Shown one piece after another: positions 17,393 through 26,895 of a stretch of 35,694 bases of DNA. The position numbers and the translations under genes are program-made. Origin of the DNA: Candidatus Zixiibacteriota bacterium (GTDB taxonomy: Bacteria; Zixibacteria; MSB-5A5; GN15; FEB-12); the NCBI GenBank assembly GCA_029858555.1, contig JAOUEU010000004.1, positions 1 through 35,694 of the forward strand, in the 5' to 3' direction. The stretch's first letter is position 1; every line of letters begins with the position of its first letter. Under the pieces are notes generated by a model, which was not told the origin of the DNA, did no database searches, and saw only the letters and a list, made by a program, of their open reading frames with translations.

Positions 17393-19036
17393 TTAGCGAG
17401 CAACAACTATCGGTTTTTTGATTGATTCCACCCCGGCTACTTCGAAATAGAGAATATAGATGCCGATCGGCAGCCGGTTGCCGCCGTCGCTCCGGCCGTC
17501 CCAATAGTAAACCGGCTGCAGCAGCGCCTCACCGTCAACGAGCGTTCGCACCGCCCGTCCCTGGCTGTCAAATATCTTCATCTTGTAGGCGTGGCTTTTG
17601 GGCGCTTCGACCGTAATTGCCGCTTCGTCGTCGATGCCGTCGCCGTCGGGCGAGATGTGCTCCGGTCGGATCAAGATGCTCAGGCCGGGGGCGTTTGGTT
17701 CTAATAAGACCTCATTCTCAGCCCCGGGCGTCCCCCCTTTCTCCTTCGACCGGCCCCAGACCGTGTCCAGTGGCAGCTGTTCACTTCGGCTCCAGGTGAA
17801 ATTGCTGTCGAAGGCCGCCGCGAATTCAAAAATGTCAGCCTGTATCCCGAAGGGATCGACAAGTCGCACGCGGTCGCCACTGTTGTTGAGCACCGGCCAC
17901 ACTCCGGGCTGGGCGTAACGACCGGCAAACGACCAGTAGAAATCGGCAAACTTCTCGGCGTCCGCAACCAGAACGAAGTATTCGCCCGAATTAAGGATCA
18001 GGGACGAATCCGATATCACGTAGGCACTCAGGGCATCGCCGATCATCCAGTCCCGCAGATCCACGGCGGCGTAGTGCCGGGATTTTATTTCGACCCATTC
18101 ACTCTCCAGGCCCAAGCGCGGGTTCGCCAGGATTTCGTTCAGGATAACCGGCGGATAATCACTTCCGGTGGCCGTGAATGCTTTTTCATTGTTCCGGGAG
18201 CGGTCGTCGTCGGGCAGGGCCGCCTTCATGTTTACATACAGACCATCCAACTCGTAGGTGTTGATTATGAGAGCGCTGACTCCCGACTCGAGGTCGGGGA
18301 TGTCGAGTACATCGAAGGGTACCTCGAAACCGTGGACTATCTGGCTGAGCTCCAGGCCGGCGCCGGCGGCGGCGATTGTGCCCCGGTTAGTGACTATGAA
18401 GGTCAGGCGCACCGGGCCACCGAGGGGACGAACCTGCACATCATCGAGAGCCAGGTCATTGCCGAGCGGAGTCACCGAGTTGACAAAGCCGGGCGTGGAA
18501 CCCTGCCCATCGACGGACTGCGCCATCTCGGGCCCACCCGGAAGGATTCTTTCCCAGCTGTAACCGTCTCTGCCGTCCTCGGTCCATATGAACTCCGATT
18601 GCACCTGGTTGAGCAGATTGTACAACTGGATGCTGCCTCCCGAGTTAACCAGCGAAAAGGGAACATCCAGCGGCGTCTGCATCGATTGCTCGTACTCGGT
18701 ATCCCCCCAGAAACCGGAACTGTCCCCCCATTCGCTCTCAAAACCGGGGGTGCTGCCCGAGGCCAGGAGCCTTCGGCACACAATATAGTACTCGTATGGG
18801 TCAAGCCGCGTCGAGTCCGTGACGAATGAAATCCGGGCGCTGCCCACCATCATGTAATATGTGTACAGAAGCGCGATGTTGGGCGAGTCGTTATAAAGTT
18901 CAATCCACTCGAGTGTGGTCGACGAACCCGGCTCGTTAGCCATCACCTCGTTTACGACCACAGCGGCCCGCGTCAAGGGAGAGAACAGCAGAGCCGCCAA
19001 CGCCAACGCCGGCAGGTATCGTCGCCGGGAGATCAT
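17393..19036 (-). CDS. Lamin tail domain (LTD) protein, exported, with FlgD/T9SS-like C-terminal domain
   Basis: Two LTD-like units (VVVNEVMANEPGSSTTLEWIELYND; VILNEILANPRLGLESEWVEIKS); C-terminus MKIFDSQGRAVRTLVDGEALLQPVYYWDGRSDGGNRLPIGIYILYFEVAG; signal peptide. Confidence 0.85.
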   Translation of the reverse strand: MISRRRYLPALALAALLFSPLTRAAVVVNEVMANEPGSSTTLEWIELYNDSPNIALLYTYYMMVGSARISFVTDSTRLDPYEYYIVCRRLLASGSTPGFESEWGDSSGFWGDTEYEQSMQTPLDVPFSLVNSGGSIQLYNLLNQVQSEFIWTEDGRDGYSWERILPGGPEMAQSVDGQGSTPGFVNSVTPLGNDLALDDVQVRPLGGPVRLTFIVTNRGTIAAAGAGLELSQIVHGFEVPFDVLDIPDLESGVSALIINTYELDGLYVNMKAALPDDDRSRNNEKAFTATGSDYPPVILNEILANPRLGLESEWVEIKSRHYAAVDLRDWMIGDALSAYVISDSSLILNSGEYFVLVADAEKFADFYWSFAGRYAQPGVWPVLNNSGDRVRLVDPFGIQADIFEFAAAFDSNFTWSRSEQLPLDTVWGRSKEKGGTPGAENEVLLEPNAPGLSILIRPEHISPDGDGIDDEAAITVEAPKSHAYKMKIFDSQGRAVRTLVDGEALLQPVYYWDGRSDGGNRLPIGIYILYFEVAGVESIKKPIVVAR

Positions 19037-20670
19037 ATGGCCGCCCTCAATTCAAAAGAAAACGTGGTCAGGTGGCGCAGGCCGGCATGCCTGTTATAAG
19101 TATGGCCGAGTTTGACCGCCCCCTCGAGATGATCGTCCAGCGCCTGACTGTGGCGCAGGTAACCGTACCAGTAGTCGATGCCGCCTCGACCGAGATTGAT
19201 TCGCGACGCGTTGGACCAGAGATCCCATGCGCCCGTGTTCTGTGTCTTCAACTTCAGATTCACGAAAACGGACAGGTTATCATATTTGCCTGTTTCGGTA
19301 TTATAGGCAATATAGCTTCTCACGCGCAAATCACCAGCGGTAAATATGGTTTCGCCACGACTTCGCTGTTTGACAACCGTCCCGCCGTCGGCAGCATCAG
19401 TCCGACGCCGAGCTTTGTTGAGATAATCAAGTCTTATCATCAGTCCGGGTCCGACCGTCCGTTCCACGCCTCCCAGAAACTGCACATCTACACTATCGGT
19501 ATTGCGCATGGCGTAGATAAACGAATTGATCAGGTTTGTGTTTGCGTCCAGCGGCACCAGTGAACGTAACAGACATCCCTTCTGTCCCGTTCTCTTCGCG
19601 GAGTAATCGAACTCGAGTGTTGCCAATTCCTCGCGACTATGCACATTACCCGCCTTACTGCCGCCGGTCAGGTCGATATATTCGTCGCCATAGAACCACA
19701 GCGCGTACCGAAGCTGAGTTGCACCCGGGTCAATCCCTCCCTCTACCACGACCGCCCCCCATCCCCGGCGCTCGCCGCTCTGAAGACAGAATTCGAGACT
19801 GGTGTGTCCGCCGTCGTAGTCCAGGCGGGAAGTCAAGCCGTACTTCACATCGGCGACTGTCTCGCCGGTCGACCGGCGCCGCAGGACATTCCGCCCCAAA
19901 AGCAGACCCGGCCTCACGTTTCCGGCGTCAAACGCCACCAGCAACCCGCTGGATAGCAGGGAGTAGTCAGAATCCCGCATAACCGACATCAGACCCTCGA
20001 CCATCATGCCCCTTGAAACCACACGACCATAAGCCCCGTTGAGTCCGCCGTAGTCCGGAAACAAAAGCGACTCGTTGCTTATGCGGTTCGATGATGCCAG
20101 CAGTTTGCCGTGATATCCGAAAACGGTGCCCAGTCCCAGCCTCCTGGTGTAACTGCCCAGTCGCACCTCTCTGACAATGGAACGCCTGTTTTGGTATCCG
20201 ATGTGGCGGCTGATAATCCGTTCCCGGCCGCTGTACTCGCGCTGCAACTGCAGCGTGAAGCTCCAACAGTCGCCGAGCTTGGCCCCGTAGCTGTTTCGGT
20301 AACCGTAGCGCCCAGGCGCCTCGACCTCGCGATAATGCCGGTACATGACGAAGCTGCTGTACCGGCCTCCGGCAGGCTCGGTCCTGATGAACGCCGCCTG
20401 CTGCTCACCGGTGAGAAGATCCGTCGTGGTCGTCCGAGGTGTTACAAAAAAGGAGAGGTTGGGGATCTCGTCGAGAAGATGGAAATCGGACGAATCTATG
20501 CCGTGAATCAAAATCTCCTTGAGTCTCAGGTACTGGTAATAGTCGATCTCTCCCAGGATAAAAGCATCGTACAACTCGTCCTCGGACGGGATCACGACGG
20601 TAGACAGATCCTGGCAGAATGAGGCCGCCGTCAGCCCCACGACAAGTAAGACAACCCCTGCGAATTTCAA
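19033..20670 (-). CDS. Hypothetical outer-membrane beta-barrel protein
   Basis: TTG start, signal peptide MKFAGVVLLVVGLTAASFCQ, short N-terminal helical region, then about 450 aa of alternating Gly/aromatic strands; ATGA overlap with the LTD gene. Confidence 0.65.
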   Translation of the reverse strand: MKFAGVVLLVVGLTAASFCQDLSTVVIPSEDELYDAFILGEIDYYQYLRLKEILIHGIDSSDFHLLDEIPNLSFFVTPRTTTTDLLTGEQQAAFIRTEPAGGRYSSFVMYRHYREVEAPGRYGYRNSYGAKLGDCWSFTLQLQREYSGRERIISRHIGYQNRRSIVREVRLGSYTRRLGLGTVFGYHGKLLASSNRISNESLLFPDYGGLNGAYGRVVSRGMMVEGLMSVMRDSDYSLLSSGLLVAFDAGNVRPGLLLGRNVLRRRSTGETVADVKYGLTSRLDYDGGHTSLEFCLQSGERRGWGAVVVEGGIDPGATQLRYALWFYGDEYIDLTGGSKAGNVHSREELATLEFDYSAKRTGQKGCLLRSLVPLDANTNLINSFIYAMRNTDSVDVQFLGGVERTVGPGLMIRLDYLNKARRRTDAADGGTVVKQRSRGETIFTAGDLRVRSYIAYNTETGKYDNLSVFVNLKLKTQNTGAWDLWSNASRINLGRGGIDYWYGYLRHSQALDDHLEGAVKLGHTYNRHAGLRHLTTFSFELRAAI

Positions 20671-20672
20671 TT

Positions 20673-22094
20673 TCAGCTTAAGCTGTACTTCTTGAGCTTG
20701 CGGTACAAGGTCCGCTCCCCTATGCCCAACTTGCGGGCAGCCTCCTTCCGGTTCCCCCCGGACTCGGCCAGAGCTTGTTCCACAAGCTTCGCTTCCATTT
20801 GTTCTACGGTCATCCCCCGTACCACCCTAAGGGATTCCTCCGGGTGAGCCATCTCGCCCGACTCGGCGGGCAAATGCGCCGTTATCAGGTCCCGGAGTAA
20901 CCTGACCTCGTTGCCCAGTGATATGATGGCCCGGTATATCAGTTCCTGACCAGCCTCTTCGACTGTCTTGCCGGTGGAGACAGGCAGATTCGAGGCTGTA
21001 ACATGTTGCTCCTCGATAAATCTACGAATGTCGTTCTCATCGACCAGCCCCTCTTTTTTCAGGGCCGTCATGCGATCCGCGAAGTTCTTCAGTTGCCGGA
21101 CATTGCCCGGCCAGTCGTATCTCGTCAAAAGCTCCAGGGCCGAGTCGGTGTAGCTGAGTTTGGAGTCCCTGGCCCAGAAATGGTGCAGAAGCGGCTGGAT
21201 ATCCTCTTTTCTCTCCAGCAGCGGTGGCAGAATCAGCTTGACCACGCCTATCCGAAAGTAAAGGTCTTCTCGGAACTGCCTTTCCTCAATCGCCTCTGTC
21301 AGGTCGCGATTGGTGGCGGAGATAAGCCGCACATCGGTCGTTTTTGGCACGGAGGAACCGACCGGATAATAGGTGCCGTCTTCCAGAACGCGAAGCAGTT
21401 TGACCTGCATTTCGGGCCTGGTTTCGCCTATCTCATCCAGAAATATGGTGCCGCCGTCAGCCTTGTGGAAAAGGCCGTCCCGTTTAGCTACGGAACCCGT
21501 GAAAGCGCCTTTCTCGTGGCCGAAAAGCTCCGACTCCAAAATGCCCTCGGCAATGGCGCCGCAGTTGATGGCCACATATGGCCGGTCGGCACGGCCGGAA
21601 TGGCGGTGGATGGCGCGCGCCACCAGTTCCTTGCCGGAGCCGGACGGACCGACTATCAGCACGGCCACATCGGTCGGCGCAATGCGCTCAATCGTCTCGG
21701 CAACCGCTTTCATCTTCTGAGAACGACCAACGAACCGGTACTGGCTGAGCAGTTCCTTGGTCCGCAGGATGTGAGCGACCTTGAGGGAAATGCCCTTGTG
21801 TCCGAGGTCTAAGGGAATGAGCCCATCAATGTAGTCGGGTTCCGGCGTAACTTCAAGATCGCTGGCGACCACCTTCCAGATTTCCGTGAGACCGTTATAC
21901 CGCCTGATCCTCGTGGCCACCGGCGCCTTTAAGTCCGTGCGATGTTGGCCGACGATGATCAGGTCAAGCGTTCTTTCCTTGGCGAGTTGATAGAGTTCAG
22001 ACACTTCTTCGACTACGGTCCCGAGCTGTTGCCAGTCTACGCCGCCTCTGCCGCGGGCGTCACGGTCAGCCAGAATGGCCGTTCTGCTAATCAT
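20673..22094 (-). CDS. Sigma54-interaction (AAA+) transcriptional activator, NtrC-like, Fis-type HTH, with degenerate N-terminal receiver-like domain
   Basis: GPSGSGKELVARAIH (Walker A), ELFGHEKGAFTGS, GGTIFLDEIGE (Walker B); C-terminal GGNRKEAARKLGIGERTLYRKLKKY. Confidence 0.93.
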   Translation of the reverse strand: MISRTAILADRDARGRGGVDWQQLGTVVEEVSELYQLAKERTLDLIIVGQHRTDLKAPVATRIRRYNGLTEIWKVVASDLEVTPEPDYIDGLIPLDLGHKGISLKVAHILRTKELLSQYRFVGRSQKMKAVAETIERIAPTDVAVLIVGPSGSGKELVARAIHRHSGRADRPYVAINCGAIAEGILESELFGHEKGAFTGSVAKRDGLFHKADGGTIFLDEIGETRPEMQVKLLRVLEDGTYYPVGSSVPKTTDVRLISATNRDLTEAIEERQFREDLYFRIGVVKLILPPLLERKEDIQPLLHHFWARDSKLSYTDSALELLTRYDWPGNVRQLKNFADRMTALKKEGLVDENDIRRFIEEQHVTASNLPVSTGKTVEEAGQELIYRAIISLGNEVRLLRDLITAHLPAESGEMAHPEESLRVVRGMTVEQMEAKLVEQALAESGGNRKEAARKLGIGERTLYRKLKKYSLS

Positions 22095-22103
22095 AGTCCG
22101 GTC

Positions 22104-24329
22104 TTATCTCCTCCTCCTCCGGCCGGTCGGCGTCCCCGTTTTCCGCCTGGTCGCACCCGATACCGCCATCGTTTTTGGCCCGCTTCGCTCGCCTGCCGGG
22201 GGGGACTTCCTCACACCCTTCTTTTTGTCCACCGGCAGAAAGAGGTCTATCTCGCTTTTCACTTTGTCAACGTTCAGCACGCCCACTCGTATCTTGTCTC
22301 CCAGGCGGTACACGCGGCCGCCCCGGCGGCCGACGAGGCGGTACTGTTTTTCATCAAAGTGATAATAGTCATCGTCTATGGTCGAGACGCGCACCATACC
22401 CTCGACCCCCATGCGGTCCAGCCGAACAAAAAAGCCAAAACCGGTAACACCTGAAATGACACCTTCAAACTCATCGCCGACATGGTTAGCCATGAAGCTG
22501 ACCTGCTTGACCTTGATGGCTTGCCGCTCGGCGGCCTCGGCGACACGCTCCGTCTCCGAGCAGTGCTGACCGACATGATCGATGATGCCGCCGACGCGTT
22601 TTGCGAACGACGCCGGATAGCGGCCCCGCTTGAGCCTGCGCAGCAAACGGTGCACGAGAAGATCGGGGTACCGGCGAATCGGCGATGTGAAGTGGGTGTA
22701 ATGAGAAAAGGCCAGTCCGAAATGACCGATATTTTCACTCTGGTAGACGGCCTTCTGCATCGACCGTAAGAGCAGTTCGTTGATGAACTCCGCTTCGGGT
22801 GCGTCCTTGACGCGGTCCAGAAAACGCGCGAATTGAATGGGCTTGACAGTATCCGAAACCGGGAAACTGTAACCCAGTCGCGACATCAGCTGGGAGAAAT
22901 TCTCCAGTTTTTCCTTGTCCGGTTTGCCGTGCACGCGGTACAGCATCTTCTGGCCGTTTCGGAACACCTCCAGGGCCACCGCCCGATTGGCCGCCAGCAT
23001 GAATTCCTCCACCAGACGGTGGGATTCCATCCGCACGTGACTGCCCAACTCAAGGACTTCGCCCTTTTCATTCAGAATAATCTTCGACTCGGGAAGGTCG
23101 AAATCGAGCGAACCCTCCGAAAACCGCCGTTTACTGAGAACCTGGGCCAGTTCGCGCGCGACCGTCAGGTTCTGCCTGACCTTGCGGCTCGCTACGGCTT
23201 TCTCGTCACCGTCAAAAAACTCCTGCACCTGTTCATAGCTGAGGCGGGCCCGGGATTTGATAACTGTGTCCCCAATCTCCCAGCCAAGCATCTTACCCTT
23301 GCGGTCGAAATCCATTGTGACCGAATGAGCCAGTCGTTTCTGGTTTACCCGCAGGGAGCATACGTCATTGGACAGAACTACCGGCAGCATCGGGATAACC
23401 ATACCGGGCAGATATACCGAATTGCCGCGTTCGATGGCTTCTTTGTCCAGGGACGTACCCTCCGTAACAAAAAACGAAACGTCGGCGATGTGCACCCCCA
23501 ACCGAAACCCGCGTTCCGTCGCCTCCACCGATATGGCGTCATCGTGGTCCTTGGCATCGGCCGGGTCGATGGTGTAGATACATTCTTCGGTCAAATCCTT
23601 GCGCCTGGCATGTTCTTCACTGAACGACACCGAAGCGGCCCGGTCCGCTTCTTCCAGCAAATCAGGCGAGAACTGCTCGGGCAGGTTGAAACTGCGAATG
23701 ACCGTCAGCATATCGACGCCGGGGTCTCCGGGATACCCCAGTCGCTCGATGACTTTCCCCTCCGGGTTCAGATATGGACTGTCCCAGGCTGTCAAAACAG
23801 CAACGACCTTTTCAGTGTCCCTGGCTTCCATGTCGGCGCCGGGCGGGATGTAGATATCGCGATGAATCCGGGGATTGTCGGGGACTATGAAAGACAGGTT
23901 TTTGCCCTTACGGAAGACGCCGACGATATTCCTGGCGGCACGCTCGACAATCTTTATCACGGAACCGGCCTGACGCCCGCCGATGTGGCCTGTCAGCCGC
24001 ACCATCACCTGGTCGGAATCAAAGGCCGTCAAAAGCTCGGTCTGAGGTATAAGTATATCCTCGCCGGCACCCTCCATGATAAGAAAACCCGTTCCGGCCC
24101 GAGTAATCTGGATCTTGCCCACGACGATGTTCATCTCCGAGGCGAGCCCGATTCGGTTTCTTTTGAGCTTAACCAGTTGACCGGAGCTCAGCAATTGCCT
24201 GACGACCTTGCGAAAAGCCAGGTATTGGCTGTTGGGAATAGACAGAGCCCGAGCCAACTCCTTCACTTTCATTGGATGGTCGGATTCTGCTCTGATGAAA
24301 TCGAGAATGGCTTGCGGTTCGAAATCCAT
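22104..24329 (-). CDS. rnr: Ribonuclease R / RNase II family exoribonuclease
   Basis: IDPADAKDHDDAISVE, LGVHIADVSFFVTEGTSLDKEAIERGNSVYLPG, HYTHFTSPIRRYPDLLVHRLL, C-terminal S1 domain. ORF opens at TTG 24350; ATG 24329 is the alternative start. Confidence 0.93.
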   Translation of the reverse strand: MDFEPQAILDFIRAESDHPMKVKELARALSIPNSQYLAFRKVVRQLLSSGQLVKLKRNRIGLASEMNIVVGKIQITRAGTGFLIMEGAGEDILIPQTELLTAFDSDQVMVRLTGHIGGRQAGSVIKIVERAARNIVGVFRKGKNLSFIVPDNPRIHRDIYIPPGADMEARDTEKVVAVLTAWDSPYLNPEGKVIERLGYPGDPGVDMLTVIRSFNLPEQFSPDLLEEADRAASVSFSEEHARRKDLTEECIYTIDPADAKDHDDAISVEATERGFRLGVHIADVSFFVTEGTSLDKEAIERGNSVYLPGMVIPMLPVVLSNDVCSLRVNQKRLAHSVTMDFDRKGKMLGWEIGDTVIKSRARLSYEQVQEFFDGDEKAVASRKVRQNLTVARELAQVLSKRRFSEGSLDFDLPESKIILNEKGEVLELGSHVRMESHRLVEEFMLAANRAVALEVFRNGQKMLYRVHGKPDKEKLENFSQLMSRLGYSFPVSDTVKPIQFARFLDRVKDAPEAEFINELLLRSMQKAVYQSENIGHFGLAFSHYTHFTSPIRRYPDLLVHRLLRRLKRGRYPASFAKRVGGIIDHVGQHCSETERVAEAAERQAIKVKQVSFMANHVGDEFEGVISGVTGFGFFVRLDRMGVEGMVRVSTIDDDYYHFDEKQYRLVGRRGGRVYRLGDKIRVGVLNVDKVKSEIDLFLPVDKKKGVRKSPPAGERSGPKTMAVSGATRRKTGTPTGRRRRR

Positions 24330-24462
24330 AAGTGTCAAATTAGCAGACAATCAAGCCAAAGTCAAGTAAGACAAATAGGATATGTGCCATTTTGGCAGAC
24401 CGGCAGCAGTGTGGATTATGCAGGCAGCCTCGAAATCATAAGCCATGCACCGCCTAGGCAAG

Positions 24463-24488
24463 AAAAACCCGCATTTCTGCGGGTTTTT
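24463..24488. terminator. Bidirectional-type Rho-independent terminator
   Basis: Perfect 11-bp IR aaaaacccgca (24463-24473) / tgcgggttttt (24478-24488), loop tttc; lies between the LTXXQ gene and rnr. Confidence 0.88.
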
Positions 24489-24537
24489 CCGTCCATGTGC
24501 GTAATGCGGAGAGAAAGATATACGTATCCAGGCCGGG

Positions 24538-25098
24538 CTACCAGCCGCGGCCAAAGCCCCCCTGGCGGCCGGGACGATCCATATCGCCGCGCTTTGAGCA
24601 GCGCTCCTTGTGCATCTGTTTGAGTTTGTTGAGTTGCTCTTCGGTCAGGACCGCCTTGATTTGCTTCCGATGGCGGTACTTCATTTTCTGCATTTCGGCC
24701 TTCAAACCTGACACTTTGTCGATGGCCGCCGAGACTTCGGACTCGACGGCATCATCCTTGCGCATGAGCGTCCCCAGATCCACCCCGGCCTTTTTCAGTT
24801 CAGCCTGACGGTCGATACGAGTCTTCTGGAACTCGGTCATCATTTTTTCCAGCTTACCCCGTTGCTCGGCCGTGAGGTTGATTTCATCGCCGGCGGCCAG
24901 AATCATGTGTATCCCCGGCATGTCCTGCCGAGGGCCGGACTTTCCGCACATCTTGTGACCCATCCCGCTCCCGTGGCGCGCTGGCCCGTCCGCGCCAAAC
25001 CCGGGATCACACGATCCCCGGTCGAAGCCGCCTCGGCCCAGCGCCATGCCGGCGGCAAGAAGCAGCACGACCGCCAGCGTAATGCTCAGCTTTTTCAT
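24538..25098 (-). CDS. LTXXQ/Spy-CpxP-like periplasmic protein with His/Met/Cys-rich segment
   Basis: Signal peptide MKKLSITLAVVLLLAAGMALG; LTAEQRGKLEKMM and LTEEQLNKL motifs; RHGSGMGHKMCGKSGPRQDMPGIHM. Confidence 0.75.
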   Translation of the reverse strand: MKKLSITLAVVLLLAAGMALGRGGFDRGSCDPGFGADGPARHGSGMGHKMCGKSGPRQDMPGIHMILAAGDEINLTAEQRGKLEKMMTEFQKTRIDRQAELKKAGVDLGTLMRKDDAVESEVSAAIDKVSGLKAEMQKMKYRHRKQIKAVLTEEQLNKLKQMHKERCSKRGDMDRPGRQGGFGRGW

Positions 25099-25151
25099 AT
25101 TGAGTCTCCTTTCTAAATATTGTCGTTGTTGCAGAATCATCCCTTTTATTG

Positions 25152-25760
25152 CTACTGACCCGTACTGTCGTCGCCGTGGGGTATACCCCTGCGCCCGGCC
25201 CGCTCCCGGAACGCCCGGACCTTGTCCAACAGTTCGAATTCAAACCGCTCCTGAAAGATTACGAGTTTACCCATTTGCTGCGGCGTCAGAACTCCCCTGG
25301 CCTCACGCAGAAAATCATCCATTTTCTGCCGCCGTTCCTGCTCCAGCTTCATTATCTCACCAATGTGTCGGTCGATTTCCCGCTCGGAGATGGTTTCATC
25401 TTTGAGCCCCCCAGCCAAGTCAGCAAGCAGTTTGCCTTTCTGCTCGTCCAGTTGGCGCAGGCTCCGCCGGAAGGAACGAAAACCTGTGATAAACGCGACT
25501 TCCTGGTCTTCGTTGAGGTCCAGCAACTCCAGCAGTTTCAGCATACGAAACTGTTCGAGGTGTTTTCCCTCTCCCTTCCCCTGGCCGAAAAGCCGCCTCC
25601 CTATCATGCCGGGAGGGCCTTCGACCGGATCATCGGATGGATCGGCCTGGCTTAGAATATATAAAGGATCGTCCTGCCAGGGCTGATCGGTCGACTGTGC
25701 CACTGCCGCGGCCAGCACCAGCAAAACCGCAGCGCTCACCACCGCCATCATCCTTATCAT
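25152..25760 (-). CDS. Spy/CpxP-like periplasmic helical protein
   Basis: Signal peptide; LNEDQEVAFITGFRSFRRSL and LTPQQMGKL motifs; overlaps the anti-sigma gene by 4 bp. Confidence 0.6.
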   Translation of the reverse strand: MIRMMAVVSAAVLLVLAAAVAQSTDQPWQDDPLYILSQADPSDDPVEGPPGMIGRRLFGQGKGEGKHLEQFRMLKLLELLDLNEDQEVAFITGFRSFRRSLRQLDEQKGKLLADLAGGLKDETISEREIDRHIGEIMKLEQERRQKMDDFLREARGVLTPQQMGKLVIFQERFEFELLDKVRAFRERAGRRGIPHGDDSTGQ

Positions 25761-26335
25761 AGCAAATCTCCCACGTCAAAATTCTCTTCAAGGTATTCCA
25801 ATTCATCGACGGTTATATCGTCCAGCAGGACTTCACCAGCAGTCAGCTTCCTGCCGTCAACGAAATCATAGAGTAACATACCTACGGACGACTCGTCCGG
25901 CTCATATAGTTCGGCCTCCTCGTCAGCGGACTGGAAAACAGTGTCCACACGGCCAAGACCGGCTATCCCGCCTTCGCCGTTTATGCCGGACAGATAGCTG
26001 ACCAGGTAAACGCCGGCGACCAGGACCACGACGGCTGCCGCTGCCAAGTATCCAAAGGCTGGTCGCAAGGGTGTAACCCGTGCGGGCCGGGCGGCCGCCG
26101 GCTCCAACTCGGCAATTTGCCTGTCGACGGCAGTGACCAGCCGCTTCAGTTCGGCCACCTCAGGATAAAACAGATCATCCGTTCCGAGCCTTTCACCGAT
26201 GATTTGAAGTTCACGAAGATACCTCGTGCATTCAGGGCAGCCCTCAACATGTCTTGCTACATCAGCGGGCAAAGACTCGTCCGCGAATGACAGCATAAGC
26301 TGATCCCGTACGGTCCGGCAGTCCATCAGATCCAT
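25757..26335 (-). CDS. Anti-sigma factor with zinc-finger (zf-HC2) domain
   Basis: MDCRTVRDQLMLSFADESLPADVARHVEGCPECTRYLRELQ; TM YLAAAAVVVLVAGVYLVSYL; follows an ECF sigma gene. Confidence 0.8.
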   Translation of the reverse strand: MDLMDCRTVRDQLMLSFADESLPADVARHVEGCPECTRYLRELQIIGERLGTDDLFYPEVAELKRLVTAVDRQIAELEPAAARPARVTPLRPAFGYLAAAAVVVLVAGVYLVSYLSGINGEGGIAGLGRVDTVFQSADEEAELYEPDESSVGMLLYDFVDGRKLTAGEVLLDDITVDELEYLEENFDVGDLL

Positions 26336-26895
26336 CCTTTTCTCTGCGCATGTTCGCGCAATTTCGACACCGCCTCGCGGTAGTGCGTTTTTACCGTCCC
26401 GGTTGCCCGGCCGGTAACGCGGGATATCTCGTCGAATGTCAGCCCCTTGTAGAAACGCAGGTCAAATACCCATCGCTGTTGCGGCGGCAGGGATTCCATA
26501 AATTGAAGAACGTATCGGGCAAGCTCGCGGCGGTAGAGCGCCTGCTCCGGGTTGCCGTTGCCGCCGGCACCTTGCTCACTCGACTGTTCCGGCATCCGGT
26601 CGAGAATTGTCGCCCGTTTGGACCTTTCCAGGAAATTGAGTGTCTTGTTGTAAACAATCCGGTACATCCAGCTGGCAAAGCGAGCCTTCCTCTGAAAACT
26701 GCCCAGCTTCTGCCAGGCCGTTACAAAGCTGTCCTGGGCCAGGTCAAGGGCCGTATCCCGGTCTCCGGTCATTCGATAGGTCAGGGCTACTACATCATTC
26801 ATCATTATTCGCACAATCTGAGAGAAGGCTTCCCGGTCGCCGGTCTGTGCCGGGACAACCAGCTCTGCGATTCTCTCATGATCTTTTTCAACCAT
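26326..26895 (-). CDS. ECF-type RNA polymerase sigma factor
   Basis: Sigma2 (VALTYRMTGDRDTALDLAQDSFVTAWQKLGSFQ) and sigma4 (LTFDEISRVTGRATGTVKTHYREAVSKL). ORF opens to 26961; MVEKDHERIAEL at 26895 is the likely start. Confidence 0.9.
   Translation of the reverse strand: MVEKDHERIAELVVPAQTGDREAFSQIVRIMMNDVVALTYRMTGDRDTALDLAQDSFVTAWQKLGSFQRKARFASWMYRIVYNKTLNFLERSKRATILDRMPEQSSEQGAGGNGNPEQALYRRELARYVLQFMESLPPQQRWVFDLRFYKGLTFDEISRVTGRATGTVKTHYREAVSKLREHAQRKGWI

Noticed and set aside
18074-18829. 251-aa plus-strand ORF
   Set aside because: Antisense to the lamin-tail protein; shadow ORF.
21003-21812. 269-aa plus-strand ORF
   Set aside because: Antisense to the sigma54 activator AAA+ domain; shadow ORF.
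24370-24395. TGGCAC on the minus strand upstream of rnr as a sigma54 -24 element
   Set aside because: No GC-containing -12 element at the required spacing.
22833-24623. 596-aa plus-strand ORF
   Set aside because: Almost entirely antisense to rnr, which has clear RNase II motifs. The translation shows no recognisable domain, so it is a shadow ORF from codon bias.
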